A stretch of 5,432 nucleotides of DNA from Acetobacteraceae bacterium (GTDB lineage Bacteria > Pseudomonadota > Alphaproteobacteria > Acetobacterales > Acetobacteraceae). The DNA lies in the NCBI GenBank assembly GCA_003164305.1, contig PLSZ01000303.1:31434-36865 (forward strand). The letters run 5' to 3'. Below the pieces are notes generated by a model. The model searched no databases. It was given only the letters and a program-made list of their open reading frames with translations, and was not told where the DNA came from. Shown here in pieces: positions 1 to 4,711 of this stretch. Within the stretch, counting starts at the first letter, position 1, and the number at the start of each line of letters is the position of its first letter. The position numbers and the translations under genes were made by a program.

Positions 1-171
1 CTCGCCGATGACGTCCCTCACGTCAGGCGGAACAACCTTCCGGACGAACCAGCGGTGGCGTTGCCTGGCGAGACAGGGATCGCGTGTCCTGACCCTGCCT
101 CGAACATATGCGATGGTCGGACGTTGGTCGATTTGTCGCGCGAAACAGCGGTTCGGACGGTCAGTAATTGG

Positions 172-177
172 AAAAAA
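172..177 (-). terminator. T-run after tRNA-Ser, possible terminator
   Basis: The minus strand has six consecutive T residues starting 7 nt after the encoded CCA of tRNA-Ser. There is no separate hairpin before them. The stable tRNA acceptor/T arm may act as the upstream stem, or the run may simply mark the transcript end ahead of 3' processing. The call is weak and positional. Confidence 0.35.
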
Positions 178-183
178 CAGAGT

Positions 184-276
184 TGGCGGAGGGGATGAGA
201 TTCGAACTCACGGTACGGGTTGACCCCGTACGGCGGTTTAGCAAACCGCTGCCTTCAGCCACTCGGCCACCCCTCC
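184..276 (-). tRNA. tRNA-Ser(GCU)
   Basis: This is a complete class II serine tRNA that decodes AGC and AGU. On the minus strand the 7-bp acceptor stem GGAGGGG/CCCCTCC is formed by 270-276 and 188-194. The discriminator G is at 187 and an encoded CCA at 184-186. The anticodon stem GCGGT/ACCGC encloses loop TTGCTAA, with anticodon GCT at 240-242. The long variable arm typical of tRNA-Ser is a 7-bp stem (213-219 with 225-231) closed by a 5-nt loop. The T arm contains TTCGAAT. All arms pair and the gene looks intact. No second tRNA is adjacent, so it appears to be a single-gene transcript with its own promoter upstream. Confidence 0.97.
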
Positions 277-329
277 GCCGGGAGAAGAACCAAACCCGGG
301 AGATCCCGGACACAGCGTTTGCGGGGTCA

Positions 330-358
330 TGTTTAGGGAGATCGGACGCCGGGGTCAA
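330..358 (-). promoter_or_regulatory. Putative sigma-70 type promoter for tRNA-Ser
   Basis: Reading the minus strand, TTGACC (353-358) is separated by exactly 17 nt from TAAACA (330-335). The -35 box matches the consensus at five of six positions. The -10 box is weak, at three of six, but such boxes are common in GC-rich alphaproteobacteria. Transcription would start near 323 and give a leader of roughly 45 nt before the tRNA 5' end at 276. A short palindrome, CCGGGA-GA-TCCCGG (296-309), lies in that leader. The assignment rests on motif and position only. Confidence 0.4.
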
Positions 359-426
359 ACGGGAAGAAGCGCCGCGTTTCCCCCCATGGCCATCAGGGTC
401 AGCGCCGGACGGAAGTGACCCCCATC

Positions 427-454
427 GTCATCCTCGGGCTCAAGCCCGAGCATC
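427..454. repeat. Solitary palindromic intergenic repeat (REP-like)
   Basis: The segment begins GTCATCC and contains a perfect 8-bp inverted repeat, CTCGGGCT/AGCCCGAG (433-440 and 443-450), with a 2-nt centre, and ends in CATC. It shares its opening and its CGGGCTC core with the two arms of the composite element at 2711-2814, so it belongs to the same repeat family. Unlike that element, no facing partner copy is visible nearby. Such short palindromes are typical of intergenic DNA in alphaproteobacteria. They may form hairpins in transcripts or serve as protein binding sites. Confidence 0.65.
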
Positions 455-595
455 CGTGGAAGCGCCCCGGCGCGGGAAATTGGAGCGGGTGTGTGTCGCG
501 AGCGACCGGCGGATCGAGACCGAAAAGAGTGGCACGGCGAAGATCGTGCGCGGTCCGGAGCTTATTCCGAAACGCGTGATGTTTCCCCCGCCCCG

Positions 596-639
596 CCGGC
601 TCCAAGGGTAACAACTTTGGACCGGGCACATGGGTGACA
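596..639 (-). repeat. Degenerate 18-bp tandem repeat resembling an IS end
   Basis: Two direct copies, 596-613 and 622-639, are spaced 26 bp start to start. On the minus strand they read TGTTACCCTTGGAGCCGG and TGTCACCCATGTGCCCGG and agree at 13 of 18 positions. Tandem TGTNACCCATGT...CCGG units recall the multi-repeat ends of IS21- or IS481-related insertion sequences, but that is from memory and unverified. No transposase, inverted partner end or target duplication was found in the window, so if it is an IS end it is an orphan relic. Confidence 0.35.
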
Positions 640-801
640 CTTTTCCTGGTTTGTTCCCCCGACACGGCAATGCCCTGGGCAAAACCCCTCGCGAAGTTCC
701 GGCCCGCGCCCCGCTGCTTCCGCGCTGGCCACCGGGCGCCAGCTGGCGTAGCCGTTCCCCCATACACGGACACCACCTCGCTCCATGGAACGACCCGGAC
801 A

Positions 802-2253
802 ATGCCGCGCTGGATGACATGGCCCGTCGCCGGCCTCGTGGCGTTGACGCTGGTCCGCCTTTGGGTGGCCGCCGTCACGCCGCTGGCGCCGGATGAGGCC
901 TATTACTGGGTTTGGTCCCGGGCCCTCGCCGCCGGCTATCTCGATCATCCGCCGATGGTCGCGTTGTGGATCCGGGCAGGGACAGCTTTGGGGGCCGCGG
1001 ACCCGTTGGGCGTCCGTTTGCTGGGCCCATTTGCCGCGGCGCTCGGCACGTTGCTTCTCCACGACGCCGGCAACCGCCTGTTTCCCGGCCGGAACGCTGG
1101 CCTGACCGCCGCCGTGCTGCTGAACGCGACGCTGGCGATGGGAGTGGGCGCCGTCGTTATGACCCCCGACACGCCGCTGCTGTTGTTCTGGACCGCCACG
1201 ATGTGGGCCGCCGCGCGGGTCGCGACCGGCGGTCCGTCCGCCTGGTGGATCGCCGCCGGGCTCTCCGCCGGCCTCGCCGGCCTGAGCAAGTACACCGCCG
1301 CGTTTCTGCCCATCGGCCTGGGCCTTTACATCCTCATCGCCAGCCCAGGATGGACGCGGCGAAGAGAACCGTGGCTGGGAGCGTTGCTGGCGGCGCTGCT
1401 GTTTCTGCCGGTCGTGATCTGGAACGCTCAGAACGACTGGATCGGCCTGCTGCGACAGGGCGGCCGCGTCGCCAACTGGCGGCCGGAGCGCGCCCTCGGG
1501 TTCATCGCCGAACTCGCCGCCGGCCAGCTCGGCCTGGCGACTCCCGGGATCGCGGTGTTGTTCGTGGCCGGGATCGTGCTCGCGGTGGCCATGACCGCGC
1601 GCACCCGTGATCCCGCGTGGACCTTGCTGGCCGCGTTGTCCGTGCCGCCCGCGCTGGTTTTCCTGCAACATGCTCTGGGCGATCGGGTGCAAGGCAATTG
1701 GCCGGCGATCATCTATCCGGCGGCGGCCGTCGCCGCCTCGGGTCTGACCCGCCGCGTCTGGCGCCGATTGGTCTGGCCGTCCGCCACGCTCGGCTTCGCC
1801 ATCGCCGCCATGCTTTACATTCACGTCACGACCGGGTGGCCCGCGCTTGCCGGCGGCCGCGATCCCATGGCCCGCCAGTTGTTCGGTTGGGCCGACCTGG
1901 CGTCCCAGGCCGAGGCCGCGCGTCAGGCGTCCGGCGCCACGTTCATCGCCGCCGAACCATACGGTATCGCCTCGCAACTGGCCTGGTCGTCGCCGACCGG
2001 CGCCCCCGTCGTGGGCGCTGGTCCGCATTGGGCGCCCACCACGCTGCCTCGCGACGCGACCGGCGAGCAACGAGGCATCCTGATTCGTCCGGAACGGTAT
2101 GGCGACGCGCCAAATCCCGCCGAGTGGCGCGACGCGACCCGCCTCCCGGATATCGCCCGCTCCAGCGATGGCATGGAACTCGAGCGCTACGCCGTGTTTT
2201 TGGTCCGCGCCGCCAACGGGCCCTCGGCCGGGGCGCTGTTACCGCATCGCTGA
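802..2253 (+). CDS. Glycosyltransferase, ArnT/PMT_2 family (GT39/GT83-like)
   Basis: This is a predicted polytopic inner-membrane glycosyltransferase of 483 residues. Relatives use polyprenyl-phosphate sugars and transfer the sugar on the periplasmic side to lipids, glycans or proteins. The N-terminus has a hydrophobic helix (about 8-28) followed by the family's acidic pair in PDEAYYW (D31, E32). Next come DHPP (48-51), MTPDTPLLLFW with D123, LSKYT (162-165) and a late NWP (299-301). About eight to ten further hydrophobic segments reach residue 350 or so. A soluble tail of about 110 residues follows, as in ArnT-like proteins. The length fits the family (roughly 480-550). The reading frame is open back to 634, but the protein character begins at the ATG at 802, which has only a weak GGAA upstream. 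The ATG at 814 is an alternative. No sugar-lipid synthesis genes adjoin it, so donor and acceptor cannot be named. It converges with the small gene on its right. Confidence 0.88.
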   Translation: MPRWMTWPVAGLVALTLVRLWVAAVTPLAPDEAYYWVWSRALAAGYLDHPPMVALWIRAGTALGAADPLGVRLLGPFAAALGTLLLHDAGNRLFPGRNAGLTAAVLLNATLAMGVGAVVMTPDTPLLLFWTATMWAAARVATGGPSAWWIAAGLSAGLAGLSKYTAAFLPIGLGLYILIASPGWTRRREPWLGALLAALLFLPVVIWNAQNDWIGLLRQGGRVANWRPERALGFIAELAAGQLGLATPGIAVLFVAGIVLAVAMTARTRDPAWTLLAALSVPPALVFLQHALGDRVQGNWPAIIYPAAAVAASGLTRRVWRRLVWPSATLGFAIAAMLYIHVTTGWPALAGGRDPMARQLFGWADLASQAEAARQASGATFIAAEPYGIASQLAWSSPTGAPVVGAGPHWAPTTLPRDATGEQRGILIRPERYGDAPNPAEWRDATRLPDIARSSDGMELERYAVFLVRAANGPSAGALLPHR

Positions 2254-2284
2254 ACGGCGCGGCGGCCGGCGATTCCGCGGCGTT
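2253..2284. terminator. Possible bidirectional terminator hairpin between convergent genes
   Basis: Arms 2253-2262 and 2275-2284 pair at nine of ten positions around a 12-nt loop. The hairpin overlaps the last base of the glycosyltransferase stop codon and two bases of the opposing gene's stop codon. The position suits a shared terminator for convergent genes, but neither side has a T-tract, so intrinsic termination is doubtful. Confidence 0.3.
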
Positions 2285-2630
2285 ACCGCGTGGCCTGGAG
2301 CGTGCGCGCCACCGCGTCCCGGATTTGCTGTTTGGTCTCCGGATCGAGCCCGTCGAGCAGGATTTCTTCGATCGCCGCGTCCGATAGCAACGGTTCGGTC
2401 GCGTCGCCTTGTATCGGCCGGGTCTGGCCGCGCGAATCCCGGTCTGACGCGTGTCCCGCCACGGCGGCGATCCGCGCGGCGCCGTCCGTTTCCCGTTGCG
2501 GCGCCGGGAACACCAGGCCGTTATCGCCTGCGATGAGCGCCGGCCCTGCGTCGCCCGGCGCGCCGCCGCCCACTCGCACCGGAATGGACCCCGTCGCGAT
2601 ACCAGCCTGGGCCCGCTTCGCCGGTCGCAT
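2283..2630 (-). CDS. Small hypothetical protein (115 aa)
   Basis: I do not recognise this protein. It starts with a basic segment (MRPAKRAQ), followed by a Gly/Ala/Pro-rich and probably disordered middle (about 20-78). The C-terminus (79-115) is ordered-looking and likely forms two amphipathic helices, with the pattern SDAAIEEILLDGLDPETKQQIRDAVART. There is no signal peptide, membrane segment or cysteine. Third codon positions are strongly G/C-rich, as in the neighbouring genes, and acidic and hydrophobic residues alternate sensibly near the end, which argues for real coding. I chose the ATG at 2630 because a run of six G residues sits 4 nt upstream. An in-frame ATG at 2657 (preceded by GTG at 2660) would add nine or ten residues without a visible ribosome binding site. 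It is convergent with the glycosyltransferase and probably monocistronic. A chance open frame is not excluded. Confidence 0.55.
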   Translation of the reverse strand: MRPAKRAQAGIATGSIPVRVGGGAPGDAGPALIAGDNGLVFPAPQRETDGAARIAAVAGHASDRDSRGQTRPIQGDATEPLLSDAAIEEILLDGLDPETKQQIRDAVARTLQATR

Positions 2631-2634
2631 GTAT

Positions 2635-2640
2635 CCCCCC
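2635..2640 (-). promoter_or_regulatory. Ribosome binding site of the 115-aa gene
   Basis: The minus strand reads GGGGGG followed by ATAC and the ATG at 2630. The G run can pair with the CCUCC end of 16S rRNA, and the spacing of 4-7 nt is workable. It decides the start in favour of this ATG over the upstream pair at 2657 and 2660. The match is not a textbook AGGAGG. Confidence 0.4.
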
Positions 2641-2710
2641 GCGATCCCCGCGGACATCACGCCACACAGGCATCACGACACGCCACCGGCGGGAGATATT
2701 TGCCTCTCCG

Positions 2711-2814
2711 GTCATCCCCGGGCTCGACCTGAGGATCTCTCGACGCGCCAAGGAAATCGAAAGTCGGTCAGGGTGCCTGGGCTGGCCGACCCTCGGGTCG
2801 AGCCCGCGGATGAC
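2711..2814. repeat. Composite inverted repeat of two facing palindromic repeats (REP/BIME-like)
   Basis: Two 27-bp copies face each other. The left arm (2711-2737) opens GTCATCC and carries CGGGCTCGACC. The right arm (2788-2814) is its reverse complement and matches at 24 of 27 positions. Each arm can also fold partly on itself through CGGGCTCGACC(C/T)GAGG. The arms enclose 50 bp (2738-2787) with no obvious structure. The layout is that of paired REP units, as in bacterial interspersed mosaic elements, and the family is shared with the copy at 427-454. It lies between the lipocalin 3' end and the 5' end of the small gene, outside both. Transcribed, it would form a long hairpin that could limit read-through or stabilise a 3' end. 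Confidence 0.8.
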
Positions 2815-2849
2815 GCGCGGGGTCAGGTTTTCGCCTTCGGCGGCCTTAT

Positions 2850-2865
2850 CCCGATGCGCATCGGG
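2850..2865. terminator. Perfect 16-bp palindrome, possible lipocalin terminator
   Basis: CCCGATGCGCATCGGG is a perfect palindrome 22 bp past the lipocalin stop. As RNA it gives a 6-bp stem with a GCGC loop, or a fully paired dimer. It is followed on the minus strand by ATAAGG rather than a T-run, so intrinsic termination is unproven. A dimeric regulator site is the other reading. Confidence 0.35.
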
Positions 2866-2887
2866 GCACTTCCCCCCGCGCCGCCCA

Positions 2888-3505
2888 TCACCCCGGCCGC
2901 TGCCGGGTCATTCGCAACATCGAGGTATCGTATCCCAGCGCCCCGGCGCGCGCGACCAACATATCCCTGACGGCGTCCGGCGGCGTGGCGTCCCGGCAGA
3001 GCAGCCACAAATATCGGCCGCGCGGCTCTCCGACGATCGACCACGAATAGTCGTCAGCATGGTCGAGCACCCAGTAATCGCCGACAAAGAACGGGCCAAA
3101 GAACGACACCTTCAGCCTGGCGTTGCCGGACCCCTCGACCACCTTCGCCCTGGCCTCGGCCGAGCGCGCTCGTCCGTCCGGCTGTCCCACGCGGCACGTG
3201 TTCACCACGCGGATCAGTCCGTCAGGCCGCAACGCGTACTCCGCCGTCACGCCCTCGCAGCCGCGCTCGAAGCTGATGTCATACCGGGCGATCTCGTACC
3301 AGCGGCCGAGATAACGGATCAGATCGACCGGTTTCGCGGGTTCCGGCACGCGCGCGTTGCCGACCGGAGGGGTGTTCGCGCGACTCGCGATCAGCACGCC
3401 CGCGCCGAGCAGCAAAAGCCCAGGAAGAATGAGGTCACGGGACGGAAACGATCGGGCGCGGGAGGGGATGCGCGGCCGCGCGCGCGCGCATGGTCTGGCT
3501 GGCAT
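2888..3505 (-). CDS. blc: Lipocalin, Blc family, membrane-anchored form
   Basis: This is a 205-residue bacterial lipocalin related to Blc, which binds fatty acids or lysophospholipids at the envelope and is linked to membrane maintenance under stress. The basic N-terminus (1-23) is followed by one hydrophobic segment (about 25-41). The lipocalin domain begins near residue 60 with the hallmark GRWYEIARYD (G67, W69). It continues through FERGCEGVTAEY, KVSFFGPFF (132-140) and RYLWLLCRD (164-172), all of which I can align by eye with E. coli Blc. Cys83 and Cys104 probably form a disulfide. Classical Blc proteins are lipoproteins, but here no cysteine follows the hydrophobic segment, so the protein is probably held by its helix or cleaved by signal peptidase I. 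The start at 3505 is supported by AAAGGGA 5 nt upstream, although the frame stays open well beyond it. It is divergent from the dehydrogenase. Confidence 0.9.
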   Translation of the reverse strand: MPARPCARARPRIPSRARSFPSRDLILPGLLLLGAGVLIASRANTPPVGNARVPEPAKPVDLIRYLGRWYEIARYDISFERGCEGVTAEYALRPDGLIRVVNTCRVGQPDGRARSAEARAKVVEGSGNARLKVSFFGPFFVGDYWVLDHADDYSWSIVGEPRGRYLWLLCRDATPPDAVRDMLVARAGALGYDTSMLRMTRQRPG

Positions 3506-3510
3506 TGAGA

Positions 3511-3517
3511 TCCCTTT
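3511..3517 (-). promoter_or_regulatory. Ribosome binding site of the lipocalin gene
   Basis: The minus strand reads AAAGGGA, then 5 nt, then the ATG at 3505. This fixes the start within a frame that remains open for more than 100 codons upstream, where the translation is Pro/Arg-rich and overlaps the divergent dehydrogenase gene. Confidence 0.6.
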
Positions 3518-3587
3518 CGATGAAACGCCACCGCGAGAAATCGCCCGAGGCGCTGGTGCCAGACCGGGAACGCGGGACAAGCGGGTC

Positions 3588-3616
3588 GGTTGCCCCGTGC
3601 CGTCAATGGGGCGACC
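3588..3616. promoter_or_regulatory. Inverted repeat in the divergent intergenic gap, candidate operator
   Basis: GGTTGCCCC (3588-3596) and GGGGCGACC (3608-3616) pair at eight of nine positions, with a G-T at the ninth, around an 11-nt centre. It lies about 83 bp from the lipocalin start and 121 bp from the dehydrogenase start, where a regulator could act on either gene. The function is inferred from position only. Confidence 0.3.
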
Positions 3617-3653
3617 AGTGGGACAATCAGCGCTGCCACCAGCACGGCGCACC

Positions 3654-3682
3654 TTGACCCGGCGATCCGATCCGGCAGTCTT
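3654..3682 (+). promoter_or_regulatory. Weak candidate promoter for the dehydrogenase gene
   Basis: TTGACC (3654-3659) is a good -35 box. At 17 nt spacing the -10 position reads AGTCTT, a poor match. It lies 55 bp before the start codon, which is a reasonable distance. No better -10 pairing was found in the gap, and no clear promoter was found for the lipocalin on the other strand. Confidence 0.22.
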
Positions 3683-3721
3683 CACGCCGCGTGGTCCCCG
3701 TATGACCCAATATCGCGAACC

Positions 3722-3730
3722 AGGAAGGAA
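3722..3730 (+). promoter_or_regulatory. Ribosome binding site of the dehydrogenase gene
   Basis: AGGAAGGAA lies 7 nt before the ATG at 3738. It selects this start over an in-frame ATG at 3702, which has no such site, and over the long open stretch upstream. Confidence 0.8.
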
Positions 3731-3737
3731 TCTCCCA

Positions 3738-4649
3738 ATGACCATCCGATTTGACGGCCGTGTCGCCATTGTCACGGGCGCGGGCGCGGGCCTCGGCCGG
3801 GAGCACGCGCTGCTTCTGGGCTCTCGTGGCGCCAAAGTGGTGGTGAACGATCCGGGCGGCGCCGTCGATGGCCGCGGCGGCGCGAACGCGGTCGCCGATC
3901 ATGTCGTTGAGGAAATCAAGGCGGCGGGCGGCGAGGCGGTCGCCAACTACAACTCCGTCGCGGACCGGGAATCGGCGCAAGGCATTATCGATACCGCGGT
4001 GAAGACGTGGGGCAGGCTGGACATCCTTGTGAACAACGCCGGCATTTTGCGCGACAAGGCGTTCCAGAACATGTCGATCGAGGATTTCGAATTTACCTCC
4101 CAGGTGCATTACATGGGCACCGTGTACTGCACCAAGGCGGCGTGGCCCGTGATGCGGGAGGCGCGTTACGGCCGCATCGTCGTCACGACATCGGGTTCCG
4201 GAACGATCGGCAATTTCGGGCAGAGCAATTACGGCGCCGCGAAGATGGCGGTGAATGGCCTGATGAACGTGCTGCGGCTGGAAGGCGCGCGGTATAATAT
4301 CCTGATCAACGCGATCTCCCCCTCCGCGCGCACCCGCATGACCGAGGATTTGTTGCCGGAAGCGATGCGCAAATACATGAAGCCGGAACTGGTGTCTCCC
4401 GCCGTGGCCTGGATGGCGAGCGAGAACTGCGCCGTCACCGGCCAGATCATCGCGGCGGCGGCCGGCGGGTTCTCGGTGGTGCGGTACTATCAGTCGGAAG
4501 GCGTGCAATTCGATCCCGAGGCGCCGGTGACATTGGAGATGTTCGACGAAGCGTTTGCGAAGATCAGCGACATGACCAACGCCGCGCCACTCGGCCGCAA
4601 CCGCGCGCGGCTGGAAGAAAGGCTGCGCGCGATGGGCCGGGTTGGATAG
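3738..4649 (+). CDS. SDR oxidoreductase, MFE-2/HSD17B4-type (3R)-hydroxyacyl-CoA dehydrogenase
   Basis: This is a 303-residue cytoplasmic short-chain dehydrogenase. The cofactor motif is TGAGAGLG (13-20), with Asp38 after the second strand (VVVND), which favours NAD over NADP. NNAGILRD starts at N99. The catalytic set is Ser152, Tyr165 and Lys169 in SGSGTIGNFGQSNYGAAK. The run GILRD, the GNFGQ(A/S)NY stretch and the extended C-terminus (PEAPVTLEMFDEAFAKISDMTNA) resemble the dehydrogenase domain of eukaryotic peroxisomal multifunctional enzyme 2 more than FabG, which is also about 60 residues shorter. The likely reaction is NAD-dependent oxidation of (3R)-hydroxyacyl-CoA to 3-oxoacyl-CoA, but the substrate is inferred. 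No enoyl-CoA hydratase or SCP-2 domain is fused to it or visible nearby. A strong ribosome binding site fixes the start. It is divergent from the lipocalin and convergent with the kinase. Confidence 0.9.
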   Translation: MTIRFDGRVAIVTGAGAGLGREHALLLGSRGAKVVVNDPGGAVDGRGGANAVADHVVEEIKAAGGEAVANYNSVADRESAQGIIDTAVKTWGRLDILVNNAGILRDKAFQNMSIEDFEFTSQVHYMGTVYCTKAAWPVMREARYGRIVVTTSGSGTIGNFGQSNYGAAKMAVNGLMNVLRLEGARYNILINAISPSARTRMTEDLLPEAMRKYMKPELVSPAVAWMASENCAVTGQIIAAAAGGFSVVRYYQSEGVQFDPEAPVTLEMFDEAFAKISDMTNAAPLGRNRARLEERLRAMGRVG

Positions 4650-4668
4650 GGAGGTCTCAAGGGAGGTC
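4648..4668 (+). repeat. Short direct repeat after the dehydrogenase stop
   Basis: AGGGAGGTC occurs at 4648-4656 and again at 4660-4668, a 12-bp period that begins within the stop codon. Both copies look like strong ribosome binding sites, yet no plus-strand start codon follows at a usable distance. It may be the remnant of a lost downstream gene or simple local duplication. Confidence 0.5.
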
Positions 4669-4711
4669 GCAACGGCCACGCCCGCCGCGTCGCGGCCAGC
4701 GGGGCCCAGAC

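Larger units (their letters stand above)
277..801. other. Gene-free stretch with repeat remnants
   Basis: I see no convincing gene in these 525 bases. Open frames exist on both strands, but they run through the antisense of the tRNA, or antisense into the glycosyltransferase, and show no recognisable protein motif. The stretch holds the tRNA promoter, one palindromic repeat copy (427-454) and a degenerate tandem repeat that resembles an insertion sequence end (596-639). A weak purine patch, GGAA (787-790), lies about 11 nt before the glycosyltransferase start. The region looks like a decayed insertion or intergenic filler. No clear promoter for the glycosyltransferase could be picked out. Confidence 0.5.

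Noticed and set aside
1..183. Possible gene end at the left edge
   Set aside because: Short open frames on both strands have no motif, one ending at 17-19 on the minus strand after about 29 codons. Nothing supports coding.
184..276. tRNA-Ser as an integration site for a genomic island
   Set aside because: No integrase gene and no repeated tRNA 3' end were found in the window.
168..611. Plus-strand open frame of 147 codons ending in PPPRRLQG
   Set aside because: It begins antisense to tRNA-Ser and runs through the palindromic repeat. The last third looks slightly protein-like, but there is no start signal or recognisable family.
634..801. Upstream extension of the glycosyltransferase to an ATG at 634
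   Set aside because: The extra 56 residues show no membrane or family character and overlap the IS-like relic. The family N-terminus begins at the ATG at 802.
562..2070. Long minus-strand open frame of about 500 codons
   Set aside because: It lies antisense to the glycosyltransferase. Its translation is rich in Gly, Arg and Gln without domain motifs, which is the usual shadow of a GC-rich gene.
2290..2970. Plus-strand open frame of 226 codons
   Set aside because: It crosses the small minus-strand gene, the composite repeat and the lipocalin 3' end. Its Ser/Pro/Arg-rich composition fits a shadow frame.
3567..3590. Possible EcfG-type stress promoter starting GGAAC
   Set aside because: No CGTT box occurs at 16-17 nt spacing.
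3506..3835. Upstream extension of the lipocalin frame
   Set aside because: It would overlap the dehydrogenase gene and adds Pro/Arg-rich sequence. The ATG at 3505 has a good ribosome binding site and is followed directly by a leader and hydrophobic segment.
4684..4696. Hairpin GCCGC/GCGGC between the dehydrogenase and the kinase
   Set aside because: It has only five base pairs with a 3-nt loop and no T-run, which is expected by chance in such GC-rich DNA.
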